Of a stretch of DNA of 10,190 nucleotides, positions 1 through 6,072 are shown piece by piece. The translations under genes were made by a program, and so were the position numbers. The stretch spans positions 1 through 10,190 of the forward strand of contig JAUQXG010000328.1 of NCBI GenBank assembly GCA_030834765.1. Direction: 5' to 3'. Below the pieces are notes generated by a model. It worked only from the letters and a program-made list of their open reading frames with translations. It did not search any database and was not told where the DNA came from. The DNA comes from Lutispora sp. GTDB taxonomy: Bacteria > Bacillota > Clostridia > Lutisporales > Lutisporaceae. How positions within the stretch are numbered: the first letter of the stretch is position 1; every line of letters begins with the position of its first letter.

Positions 1-155
1 AGCATGTAAAAAAATCCATCTTTCTTTGTGCTACTATGCTCATTATAGATGAAAAATCTATTTTTGTTAAGCAAAAATTAGAACTTAATCTTGCAAAATG
101 CAGTGAATTTAGCAATCAAGATTTTACCTTTTCATTCAACCAAAATGTTAAATGA
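1..155 (+). CDS. 3' end of an unrecognised gene (partial)
   Basis: A frame open from base 3 to a TGA at 153-155 gives 50 residues with no start in the window, so this would be the C-terminal end of a longer protein. Its composition looks protein-like: a hydrophobic stretch (IFLCATMLIID) followed by alternating polar and hydrophobic residues, ending in SFNQNVK. I do not recognise the family. Support for a real gene is the open frame in AT-rich DNA and a strong hairpin starting 24 bases after the stop, which would terminate it and the convergent operon. A chance open frame cannot be excluded without the upstream sequence. Confidence 0.5.
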   Translation, partial: HVKKSIFLCATMLIIDEKSIFVKQKLELNLAKCSEFSNQDFTFSFNQNVK

Positions 156-178
156 AATACTCATTGTCCATTAATTAC

Positions 179-227
179 TAGAAAAGCTATCCCATTGAAT
201 TCTTAATCCAATGGGATAGCTTTTCTA
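179..227. terminator. Bidirectional intrinsic terminator
   Basis: A perfect 19-bp inverted repeat (arms 179-197 and 209-227) encloses an 11-base loop. The outer stem is A-rich on one side and T-rich on the other (AGAAAAGC / GCTTTTCT), so either strand ends in a U-rich arm. It lies between convergent transcripts, the partial plus-strand gene ending at 155 and the minus-strand yvrJ. The yvrJ stop codon (225-227) lies inside the right arm. Confidence 0.85.
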
Positions 228-365
228 TTTAGATGCTACTGCATTTGTCAGTTCATTTATAGATTTGGTCAAGCTATCTAGTTTCCCTTCTATGCGGACT
301 AACAAGTAGAGACATACCGCTATAGGAAAACCTAGATTGGCCACCGTATTATAAATATTTTCCAT
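225..365 (-). CDS. yvrJ: YvrJ-family small membrane protein
   Basis: This 46-residue protein begins MENIYNTVANLGFPIAVCLY. The N-terminal half (about residues 8-23) is a hydrophobic segment with a central GFP motif, long enough for one membrane helix. The second half (RIEGKLDSLTKSINELTNAV) has heptad-like spacing and could form a short coiled coil. This layout matches the YvrJ family as I know it and superficially resembles holin-like phage peptides, but no function is established. The ATG at 363-365 follows an AGAGGGGTGA ribosome binding site, and the gene starts 14 nt after the DUF2922 stop, as last gene of the sigma-factor operon. Its stop lies in the terminator stem. The family call is firm; membrane location is inferred. 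Confidence 0.88.
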   Translation of the reverse strand: MENIYNTVANLGFPIAVCLYLLVRIEGKLDSLTKSINELTNAVASK

Positions 366-379
366 GCCGCTTCACCCCT

Positions 380-598
380 CTATTCTATATCTAGTGCTGT
401 GACAGATGTATCCACTATTCTAGCTTCACTGATTGCAGTTAGACTGCCTGCCGCTGTTGCAAATACATCTTTTAGAAGTATTGTTTCCATAGCTGTTTTT
501 ACTTCTGCATCTGTAAGATCATCTCTTACATTGTCTACAGTTATTTTCATTGATTTATTTTCCACATCTTTGAATGTCATCTCTAATCTCTTCGCCAT
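380..598 (-). CDS. DUF2922 family protein
   Basis: This 72-residue protein matches the DUF2922 pattern: an N-terminal strand-rich part (LEMTFKDVENKSMKITVDNV), a DLTDAEVKTAMETIL helix, then FATAAGSLTAISEARIVDT near the C-terminus. There is no signal peptide or membrane segment, so it is probably cytoplasmic. The function is unknown. The ATG at 596-598 follows AAGGAGGT with 8-nt spacing, an efficient site. It sits between the DUF1659 gene (42-nt gap) and yvrJ (14-nt gap). Its size and its order of strands, helix and small-residue C-terminus resemble the neighbouring DUF1659 protein, which suggests but does not prove distant kinship. Confidence 0.9.
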   Translation of the reverse strand: MAKRLEMTFKDVENKSMKITVDNVRDDLTDAEVKTAMETILLKDVFATAAGSLTAISEARIVDTSVTALDIE

Positions 599-640
599 AA
601 AAAGCTACCTCCTTTCTATTTATTTCGGGGAAATGTTTCA

Positions 641-862
641 CTAGATTTCATTTAGCTCTGCATCTTCCAGCCTGTTTATGCTATGAACTGGGCTAGTTTG
701 CAAAGATGCAATTGCCTGCGCTGTGTCATACAGTGCTTGTTCCGTTGCTGCGGGCTTTATTTTTGAATAAGTCTTTGATATGGTGGTCTCTTTTCCATTT
801 ACCATCTCGCCTGTGTACTTCACTTGAAGTCTTGTAGATTTTGGTACTAATGTTACTGCCAT
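641..862 (-). CDS. DUF1659 family protein
   Basis: This 73-residue protein fits DUF1659: an MAVTLVPKSTRLQVKY beginning, a GEMVNGKETTISKTYSKIKP strand pair, then a helix (ATEQALYDTAQAIASLQT) and an INRLEDAEL C-terminus. It has no signal peptide or membrane segment. No biochemical function is known for the family. An AAGGAGGTGAT ribosome binding site precedes the ATG at 860-862. It starts 38 nt after the sigma gene stop with no obvious terminator between, so it is read as the second gene of the operon. A short near-palindrome (AACTGACAGTT, 890-900) sits at the junction. Confidence 0.9.
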   Translation of the reverse strand: MAVTLVPKSTRLQVKYTGEMVNGKETTISKTYSKIKPAATEQALYDTAQAIASLQTSPVHSINRLEDAELNEI

Positions 863-900
863 GCTATCACCTCCTTACATTTTCTAAATAACTGACAGTT

Positions 901-1422
901 TTAATTTTTTTTACATACATTTCTAAGTTTTTTCAGCAATTTCTTTTTTCTTCGAAAAACTGCTGAAATACTTAGGCTTAAGGATTTTGCAACTTCCTCT
1001 AGTGTCATGGATTGATCATATATCAGGTGTAAAAGCTGTTTTTCTTCTCCATCCAGCTTATTCACAGCCCTTTTCAATTCATGGATTTGCTCGGCTTGTA
1101 TCAATTGTTCATCAAATGCTACAGATTCATCTGCAATAAAGTCTATCCACTCATTTCCATTTGTATCTATGATGCTATTTAAAGAACTGTGCTTTCTTGA
1201 ATACCTTCCATAGTTTAAGTAAAAATATTTTAAGCTGCTTTTGAAGTAAGCAAATATGGTGACTCCGTTTGTGTCGTCAAAACTAGGCAAAATCTCCAGC
1301 AAATGCAGCATTCCCTCCTGGTATAAATCATTCCACTCACCTTTGCTCAAAGCATACTTTTTAATACTGCTTACTAGCAATGGATGTGCATTTTTTAATA
1401 ATGTCTCTTTGTTCAACTCCAA
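901..1422 (-). CDS. Sigma-70-family RNA polymerase sigma factor
   Basis: This 173-residue protein has the two-domain plan of small alternative sigma factors. Region 2 is near residues 29-75 (DLYQEGMLHLLEILPSFD, then FAYFKSSLKYFYLNYGR) for core binding and -10 recognition. Region 4 is near 112-168, with a helix-turn-helix (MTLEEVAKSLSLSISAVFRR) for the -35 element and a basic tail. No region 1 or 3 is evident. The start is TTG at 1420-1422: an in-frame TAA lies upstream with no ATG or GTG between. The ribosome binding site is weak (AAAGG, about 3 nt away), which suggests low translation. It heads an operon with DUF1659, DUF2922 and yvrJ. No anti-sigma gene is adjacent, and its targets, perhaps including its own operon, are unknown. 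Confidence 0.9.
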   Translation of the reverse strand: MELNKETLLKNAHPLLVSSIKKYALSKGEWNDLYQEGMLHLLEILPSFDDTNGVTIFAYFKSSLKYFYLNYGRYSRKHSSLNSIIDTNGNEWIDFIADESVAFDEQLIQAEQIHELKRAVNKLDGEEKQLLHLIYDQSMTLEEVAKSLSLSISAVFRRKKKLLKKLRNVCKKN

Positions 1423-1465
1423 GGCCTTTCGACCGGTCTTTTTTTATTTTCGCGAATAAGACTAT

Positions 1466-1471
1466 ATTATA
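1466..1471 (-). promoter_or_regulatory. Candidate -10 box of the sigma-factor operon
   Basis: Read on the minus strand, a perfect TATAAT lies 43 bases upstream of the TTG start, after the terminator of the preceding operon. No good TTGACA-like -35 is found at 16-18 bp, so another sigma factor, possibly the operon's own product, or an activator could be needed. This is inference from one hexamer in AT-rich DNA. Confidence 0.35.
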
Positions 1472-1555
1472 AGAGAAAATACAATTTTTTAAAAAGGGAA
1501 TGGATAAAAATTGGTGAAGAGTTGATAGAAGTTTTCAACGATATGAAAAAAGGCG

Positions 1556-1592
1556 AAAAAAAAGACAGCTGACTTTTGTTTCGTCGCTGTCT
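1556..1592 (-). terminator. Intrinsic terminator of the fliK-like/yaaR operon
   Basis: On the minus strand, an AGACAGC-type stem (arms 1563-1569 and 1586-1592, extended by GTC/GAC past a one-base bulge) is followed by a run of eight T residues (1563-1556). It lies 30 bases beyond the yaaR stop and separates that operon from the sigma-factor operon. Confidence 0.85.
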
Positions 1593-1621
1593 ACTTATAA
1601 AAAAGGCTAGATTTTGCTTTT

Positions 1622-2059
1622 TTAAGTATAAATATCCATTAGAAGACCCTTTATTTCTCCTATAATCTTAAGCATATTCATACCTTTTTCTTTAGAATTA
1701 ATAAGATTATCCGTTAATTGAACCAGTTTTTCATCAACAAGTTTCACAGTCTTAAAAAGTTTCATCCTGCCGCCTCTGCTATAGCCCCTACTCTGATGGA
1801 GTTCTAAGCCTTTATCTACAACTTCTTGCATAAATGTCTTCACCAGTTCTTTATATTTCTTTAAATCTTCAATATTACATGAATCGGCCAATATTTTCCC
1901 TTGGTCTTCTATCTCATATAAAAGCTTTTGTTGCCTCTCATGGTTATTATCCTGATTTTTCTGTGCAAAAACATCAACAAATGAAATACTTGCTTCTTCT
2001 TCTGTTTTTTTATTATTCATTACAGTAGATTTTATACTATCTACACTTCTTACCTTCAT
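1622..2059 (-). CDS. yaaR: YaaR family protein (DUF327)
   Basis: This 145-residue, highly charged, mostly helical protein has YaaR-family hallmarks. It shows LKKYKELVKTFMQEVVDKGL (66-85), then the loop RGYSRGGRMKLFKTVKLVDEKL and a C-terminal IIGEIKGLLMDIYT. It has no signal peptide or membrane segment. The family is widespread in Firmicutes and often sits near flagellar or cell-division genes, but its molecular role is not established. The ATG at 2057-2059 follows a GGGGTGA site. It is the last gene of the operon, 19 nt after the FlhB-like gene and directly before a terminator. The flagellar company here is contextual support for a motility role only. Confidence 0.9.
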   Translation of the reverse strand: MKVRSVDSIKSTVMNNKKTEEEASISFVDVFAQKNQDNNHERQQKLLYEIEDQGKILADSCNIEDLKKYKELVKTFMQEVVDKGLELHQSRGYSRGGRMKLFKTVKLVDEKLVQLTDNLINSKEKGMNMLKIIGEIKGLLMDIYT

Positions 2060-2078
2060 CTTTTCACCCCATCATTTA

Positions 2079-2366
2079 TTAAAGTTGCTTTTCAATTTTT
2101 TGAAGCATAAAAAGTATTTCTGCAATTACTGAATATAATTGTGGTGGTACATTATCTCCTAGGTCCATATCAATTATATTTGAAAGTATTGATGAATCAT
2201 CAATAATATCTATTTTTTTCTCTTTTGCCATTTCGATTATTTTTTTTGCATAATGTCCTTTGGCAGCTGCTGTTACTTTTGGATTCTCAGAATCGTCGCC
2301 ATAATTTACAATGAAAGCTGTTTGATTATTCCCTTTTTTCCTTTTATCTATATAGCTATAATTCAT
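2079..2366 (-). CDS. Free-standing FlhB C-terminal-domain protein (YlqH-like)
   Basis: This 95-residue protein aligns by eye with the cytoplasmic tail of FlhB, the switch subunit of the flagellar type III export gate. Residues 17-93 match TAFIVNY, then PKVTAAAKG, AKKIIEMAKEKKIDIIDD and LGDNVPPQLYSVIAEILF, which corresponds to FlhB's PKVVAKG, IREIA and IGxxIPxxLYxAVAEVL. The membrane half is absent, and so is the NPTH autocleavage site that precedes this segment in FlhB. It therefore cannot switch by self-cleavage and may act as a soluble partner or mimic. The ATG overlaps the upstream stop as ATGA, and the nearest AAAGGA lies about 15 nt away, so translation is probably coupled. Pairing with a FliK-like gene resembles ylqG-ylqH of Bacillus. 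Confidence 0.88.
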   Translation of the reverse strand: MNYSYIDKRKKGNNQTAFIVNYGDDSENPKVTAAAKGHYAKKIIEMAKEKKIDIIDDSSILSNIIDMDLGDNVPPQLYSVIAEILFMLQKIEKQL

Positions 2367-4162
2367 ATTTTAATATCAAATCCTTTCAAGGCATTTTGAT
2401 TGATTGGCTGGGCTTTACTATTAACATTATCATCTTGCATTGGTTTGCTATCTTCATTTAACCTTCCAAAACCAATATTCCCAACATTATAACCAATCTG
2501 TTGAAGGTCTTCTTTCAATACGCCAGTGAATTCGGAAAACTTCCTTTCTACACTACTATTATTGTTCTTAACTGTCAATGTAAGATTTCTATTTACTGCA
2601 GATACTAATACTCCAGTTTCTCCAAGCTTTCTTGTTTCAAAGTGAAAATACAAGTTACAGTTTTGCCAATCTACTTTTTCTCTATCTTTTTTTGCATTTA
2701 TATATATCTTCACATTCTCAACTTCTCCTGCAATAGTTAATGGGACATTTAAAAAAAGTGTTTGCAGGTTCTGACTCGAATTGTTTTTATTCAAATGTTG
2801 CTGCCCCAAAATATTACTAGCAACTTGTTCAAGAGCTGTAATAAAATTTTGGCTCTCAGAGGAACTTTTTCCTTCTATCAATTTAGAAATAATTGACTTT
2901 ATATTATCTTGAATAGTTTCATTATCATACTCTCGAGAATTTGACTCCAACATTTGAACCACTTCGCTCTCATGGTTAAGTCCTTGTGTACGAAGATTCT
3001 CAAAAACTGATTTAGCAGAAGGCTGATTGCTTTTTCCAGTCACTAACTGACTTATGCTCTTAGCAAGCTTTTGTGTTAAATCCATTTGATCGCCTATAGG
3101 CATTTGGCTCATAATATTAAATACCTTTGATTTAGAAGGTTTCCAATCAATATTATCAAGAAGCGCTTTCACATTTTTTACTATCTCCATGGCCTTATCC
3201 ATATTTCCGCCTATAACATATTGTCTTGCTATCTCTAATTCACTGCTAGATTGAATAAGCTGTTTTTCAAGCTTCATATCAGTATACAATGTGATATCAC
3301 TTTTTAAAATTGCCCTGTCCAACAAATCTATGGCTTTTTCAAGGTTTTGCTTCCTATTTATTGGCTCCGTAATAGCTTTATCTATGCTATTTAATAATTC
3401 TCGCTTTGTCTCCTTAAAATACGCTTTCATTTTTACTAATTTCTCAGTGACTTCAATCACCAACATATTTTTAGAATTTATTTCTGTTGTCATTAAACTA
3501 GGTAATTGATAAGCATCAAAGTTATCAATCACATTGCTTTCATGAACGATTTCATTTGTTATTTTGTCTTCAATCGATATCTTATCTGACTCCAAATCAG
3601 GCTCATTATTTAACTCTTTACCCTCATATATATCAAACACTTCATCTATTACTTCTTTTAAATATTCTTTAACATACATTTCATTTTTAAGATTCGAGCT
3701 ATGATTATCATCAGAGATCTCAGCTTTAGGCTTGATATCTGTAAGCTCTAAAATTTTAGTCAGCCTTCCATCTAAGGTCAAATTACCTATTTCAGAAATA
3801 ATTTTATTTAATAATTTCCCTAAATCTATACCATTAAGAGCACTATATGCAGCTGTTAATCCTTTCAACGTTATTTTTGAGCCTTTAGAAGCTAAAATTC
3901 TTATTGTTTCAAGTTTACTCTTAATATCCCCTGGGATCTTTTCTATAAATGCCTTTATATCCTTCATTGTACTAGCATCTACTTCGATCTCATTATCCGT
4001 CAAAATTTCTACTGCTTCTTTTACTCCGTCCGACATACTTATATTTTGTATTTCCGTAGGTATGCAATTTGATTTTTCATCATTTACATTTAATTGAGGA
4101 AATAACATGATTTGTTCATTTTGGGTTGTATTGCTTATATTAATTTGATTATTGACTTTCAT
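2363..4162 (-). CDS. FliK-like flagellar hook-length-control-related protein
   Basis: This 599-residue polar, Lys/Asn/Ser-rich protein has no signal peptide or membrane helix. About residues 40-120 form a helical block (EAVEILTDNEIEVDASTMKD onward) of the type seen in DUF6240 proteins. A long helical, low-complexity middle follows. Residues about 465-570 resemble the C-terminal domain of FliK (Flg_hook): LYFHFETRKLGETGVLVSAV, strand LTLTVKNN, then FSEFTGVLKEDLQQIGYNV. In FliK this domain contacts the FlhB tail to end hook-subunit export, and the next gene encodes just such a tail. The ATG at 4160-4162 follows AGGGAG with 8-nt spacing. It could be a ruler paralogue, a dedicated partner of the FlhB-like protein, or the main FliK; the window cannot decide. 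Confidence 0.75.
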   Translation of the reverse strand: MKVNNQINISNTTQNEQIMLFPQLNVNDEKSNCIPTEIQNISMSDGVKEAVEILTDNEIEVDASTMKDIKAFIEKIPGDIKSKLETIRILASKGSKITLKGLTAAYSALNGIDLGKLLNKIISEIGNLTLDGRLTKILELTDIKPKAEISDDNHSSNLKNEMYVKEYLKEVIDEVFDIYEGKELNNEPDLESDKISIEDKITNEIVHESNVIDNFDAYQLPSLMTTEINSKNMLVIEVTEKLVKMKAYFKETKRELLNSIDKAITEPINRKQNLEKAIDLLDRAILKSDITLYTDMKLEKQLIQSSSELEIARQYVIGGNMDKAMEIVKNVKALLDNIDWKPSKSKVFNIMSQMPIGDQMDLTQKLAKSISQLVTGKSNQPSAKSVFENLRTQGLNHESEVVQMLESNSREYDNETIQDNIKSIISKLIEGKSSSESQNFITALEQVASNILGQQHLNKNNSSQNLQTLFLNVPLTIAGEVENVKIYINAKKDREKVDWQNCNLYFHFETRKLGETGVLVSAVNRNLTLTVKNNNSSVERKFSEFTGVLKEDLQQIGYNVGNIGFGRLNEDSKPMQDDNVNSKAQPINQNALKGFDIKI

Positions 4163-4202
4163 AATCGTAACTCCCTATTGAAATATTGTATTGCTATACT
4201 AT

Positions 4203-4210
4203 TTATCGGC
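4203..4210 (-). promoter_or_regulatory. Sigma-D (sigma-28) like -10 element
   Basis: The minus strand reads GCCGATAA, the exact -10 of flagellar sigma-28/sigma-D promoters, about 40 bases before the fliK-like ATG. The -35 position, 15 bases further up, is T-rich and not a clear TAAA. An overlapping vegetative promoter is also possible: TTGCCG, 16 bp, TACAAT (-10 at 4185-4190). The element lies between the metK terminator and the operon start. Confidence 0.45.
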
Positions 4211-4221
4211 AAAAACCAATG

Positions 4222-4252
4222 AAAAAAAGACCCATAAAATGAGTCTTTTTTT
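4222..4252. terminator. Terminator downstream of metK
   Basis: An A7-GAC / GTC-T7 stem continues past one C/A mismatch into CAT/ATG around a short A-rich loop. The flanking A and T runs allow termination in both directions; its place 8 bases after the metK stop shows the main use is for the minus strand. Confidence 0.85.
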
Positions 4253-4259
4253 GAATAGT

Positions 4260-5450
4260 TTAAATTCCTGCTAATTTCTTTATTTCTTCTGCTTTTTCTG
4301 TTTTTTCCCATGGCACATCTATGTCTATTCTTCCCATGTGTCCATAAGCTGCAACTTGTTTATATATTGGACGTCTTAGGTCAAGATCTCTAATAATTGC
4401 AGCAGGTCTTAAATCAAATACTTGATTCACGATTTCTGCGATTTTTTCATCGTCCATTTTGCCTGTTCCAAAGGTTTCTACAAGTACAGACACTGGCTTT
4501 GCAACACCTATTGCATAAGCTAACTGTACTTCACATTTTGAAGCAAGTCCAGCCGCCACAATATTTTTTGCAACCCATCTTGCTGCATAAGAAGCGGAAC
4601 GGTCAACCTTTGTTGGATCTTTTCCAGAGAATGCACCGCCGCCATGTCTTGCATAACCGCCGTATGTGTCTACTATTATTTTTCTTCCTGTAAGTCCTGA
4701 ATCTCCATGAGGTCCACCTATTACGAATCTTCCTGTTGGATTGATATAATATTTTGTAGCCTCATCAAGCATATGCGCTGGAATAATAGATTTTATTACA
4801 AGCTCTATCATATCTTTTTCTATTGTATCATGATCAACATCAGGACTGTGCTGTGTTGAAACTACTATGGTATCTACTCTCACTGGCTTTCCATCATCGT
4901 ATTCTACCGTAACTTGAGTTTTGCCATCTGGTCTTAAATAATCAAGTGTTCCATCTTTTCTGATCTCCGTAAGTCTTCTAGCAAGTTTATGGGCAAGGGC
5001 AATGGGCATTGGCATTAATTCTGGTGTCTCATCACAAGCGTAACCAAACATCATACCTTGATCGCCTGCGCCTATTGCCGCTATTTGACTTTCACTCATT
5101 TGACCTTTTTTTGCTTCTAAAGCTTTGTCAACTCCCATAGCAATATCTGTTGACTGCTCATTGATGGAAGTAATCACTCCGCAAGTATCCGCATCGAAGC
5201 CGTATTTTGCTCTTGTATAGCCTATTTCACTTATAGTCTTTCTAACTATTTTTTGTATATCAATGTAGCAGTTGGTAGTGATTTCTCCCATTACAAGTAC
5301 AAGTCCTGTTGTTACCGAAACCTCGCAGGCAACTCTACCCATTGGATCTTGATCTAATATTGCATCTAAAACTGCATCTGAAACTTGATCACATAATTTG
5401 TCCGGATGTCCTTCTGTTACTGATTCTGACGTAAAAAATTTTCTTATCAT
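4260..5450 (-). CDS. metK: S-adenosylmethionine synthetase
   Basis: MetK makes S-adenosylmethionine from methionine and ATP, releasing phosphate and diphosphate, in the cytoplasm. The 396 residues are full length for the family. Visible signatures are GHPDKLCDQ (14-22) with the catalytic His15, Asp17 and Lys18; [16 protein letters not shown] (127-142), the first classic motif; [20 protein letters not shown] (245-264); and [16 protein letters not shown] (270-285), the second motif with the P-loop-like glycines. The ATG at 5448-5450 follows GGAGG with good spacing. It is a single-gene unit: its own promoter, a SAM-I riboswitch with terminator upstream and a terminator downstream. It should be shut down when SAM is plentiful. 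No key residue is missing. Confidence 0.99.
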   Translation of the reverse strand: MIRKFFTSESVTEGHPDKLCDQVSDAVLDAILDQDPMGRVACEVSVTTGLVLVMGEITTNCYIDIQKIVRKTISEIGYTRAKYGFDADTCGVITSINEQSTDIAMGVDKALEAKKGQMSESQIAAIGAGDQGMMFGYACDETPELMPMPIALAHKLARRLTEIRKDGTLDYLRPDGKTQVTVEYDDGKPVRVDTIVVSTQHSPDVDHDTIEKDMIELVIKSIIPAHMLDEATKYYINPTGRFVIGGPHGDSGLTGRKIIVDTYGGYARHGGGAFSGKDPTKVDRSASYAARWVAKNIVAAGLASKCEVQLAYAIGVAKPVSVLVETFGTGKMDDEKIAEIVNQVFDLRPAAIIRDLDLRRPIYKQVAAYGHMGRIDIDVPWEKTEKAEEIKKLAGI

Positions 5451-5491
5451 TTTTCATCCTCCATTTTGTATATATTATCTTCATGTTTTCT

Positions 5492-5526
5492 AAAAAAAAT
5501 AAAGCTCCTTTTGACAAAGGAGCTTT
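5492..5526 (-). terminator. Riboswitch expression-platform terminator of metK
   Basis: A perfect 11-bp stem (arms 5501-5511 and 5516-5526) with a 4-base loop is followed, on the minus strand, by a run of eight T residues (5499-5492). The 5' arm, together with adjoining A residues (5519-5528), can instead pair with 5544-5553 (GGAGATTTTT on the minus strand), which overlaps the 3' strand of aptamer P1. SAM binding would free the terminator; without SAM the antiterminator forms. Confidence 0.95.
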
Positions 5527-5552
5527 TTAGCATTTTCTAATACAAAAATCTC

Positions 5553-5655
5553 CCTCATCTGTCAATACAATTACTAGTATTGTAGGAATTGGCACCGCGC
5601 TCTTCGCCGGTTGCCGGGTTTCATCGGGCCCTTCCCTCCGCCTCTCTTGATAAGG
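5553..5655 (-). promoter_or_regulatory. SAM-I (S-box) riboswitch aptamer
   Basis: The minus strand carries the S-box consensus: CTTATCAAGAGAGGCGGAGG, the kink-turn and GGCCCGATGAAACCCGGCAA core, then GGTGCCAATTCCTAC. P1 pairs CCTTATC (5655-5649) with GATGAGG (5559-5553); P4 pairs CAATAC with GTATTG around TAGTAATT; P3 is short. The element is far more GC-rich than the DNA around it. Its position about 100 bases before metK, with a terminator between, marks it as a transcriptional OFF switch. Confidence 0.97.
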
Positions 5656-5681
5656 TAAAACTTTATTTAATTGTAGATTAT

Positions 5682-5710
5682 ATGATAGCATAGGTAGTTT
5701 AAATTTTCAA
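5682..5710 (-). promoter_or_regulatory. Vegetative promoter of metK
   Basis: On the minus strand, TTGAAA (5710-5705), a 17-bp spacer and TATCAT (5687-5682) form a good sigma-A promoter, with a TGC just ahead of the -10 giving an extended -10. Transcription would begin near 5675, about 20 bases before the aptamer. Confidence 0.8.
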
Positions 5711-5737
5711 GGAAAATTTAATGAAATGAATTTTCCT
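5710..5737 (-). terminator. Hairpin after the 84-residue ORF, possible terminator
   Basis: A perfect 9-bp inverted repeat, AGGAAAATT / AATTTTCCT (5710-5718 and 5729-5737), lies 28 bases after the stop of the small ORF. The minus-strand 3' arm is T-rich but no long T run follows, so termination may be partial. It abuts the metK -35 box. Confidence 0.5.
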
Positions 5738-5764
5738 GCTTTCTTTACCAGTTTAATATGATAA

Positions 5765-6019
5765 TTATTCTCCATCTAAATTTAACTCCATAATGAGATT
5801 TTCTAAAGGAGTAAATTCTTCTTCTGAACTTTTATACTGTTCATAAAATTGATTTTCATCTTTCGTTGGTTCATCTTCATCTATATCTAACCATTTATTT
5901 GTTGACTTTCTGTATTTTTTATCTCTCAAATATTCATAAAAATCCAATACCTCTGCCAAAACTCGTATATCTTCTTCTTTATTTAATTTTTCTATTATTT
6001 CTTTAGCTAGTGACCTCAT
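5765..6019 (-). CDS. Small acidic protein, antitoxin-like (DUF2281-like), unknown role
   Basis: This 84-residue protein is very acidic. Residues 3-35 (LAKEIIEKLNKEEDIRVLAE, VLDFYEYLRDKK) resemble the N-terminal helix pair of DUF2281-like proteins, where a VLDFxEYL motif is typical; some of these are antitoxins. The rest (WLDIDEDEP, EQYKSSEEEFTPLENLIMEL) looks flexible and is not recognised. A GAGGAAGTGA site precedes the ATG at 6017-6019, and an extended -10 lies 34 bases above that. No toxin gene of any length is seen beside it, so it is an orphan if an antitoxin. The gene is credible; the function is a guess from a weak resemblance. Confidence 0.7.
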   Translation of the reverse strand: MRSLAKEIIEKLNKEEDIRVLAEVLDFYEYLRDKKYRKSTNKWLDIDEDEPTKDENQFYEQYKSSEEEFTPLENLIMELNLDGE

Positions 6020-6052
6020 TTAATCACTTCCTCAAATAATTTCTTTTTATAT

Positions 6053-6061
6053 ATTATATCA
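6053..6061 (-). promoter_or_regulatory. Extended -10 promoter of the 84-residue ORF
   Basis: The minus strand shows TGATATAAT, a consensus extended -10 element, 33 bases upstream of the ATG. No strong -35 is visible at 17 bp. A short palindrome, ATACCAGTAT (6063-6072), lies directly upstream and could be an operator, though it may be chance in AT-rich DNA. Confidence 0.5.
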
Positions 6062-6072
6062 TATACTGGTAT

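Noticed and set aside
1501..1572. Plus-strand short peptide (IGEELIEVFNDMKKGEKKDS) or leader MDKNW after AAAAAGGG
   Set aside because: No proper start fits the longer peptide, and it ends inside the terminator of the opposite-strand operon; the five-residue leader has no downstream gene on that strand.
2079..2366. Truncated flhB pseudogene
   Set aside because: It has its own start overlapping the preceding stop, intact family motifs over the whole tail domain and a conserved-looking partner gene, so it is better read as a dedicated short protein.
3732..4097. Plus-strand open frame of 121 codons
   Set aside because: It is antisense to the fliK-like gene; its hydrophobic, Ser/Ile/Leu/Phe-rich composition is what the reverse of a Lys/Asn/Glu-rich gene gives.
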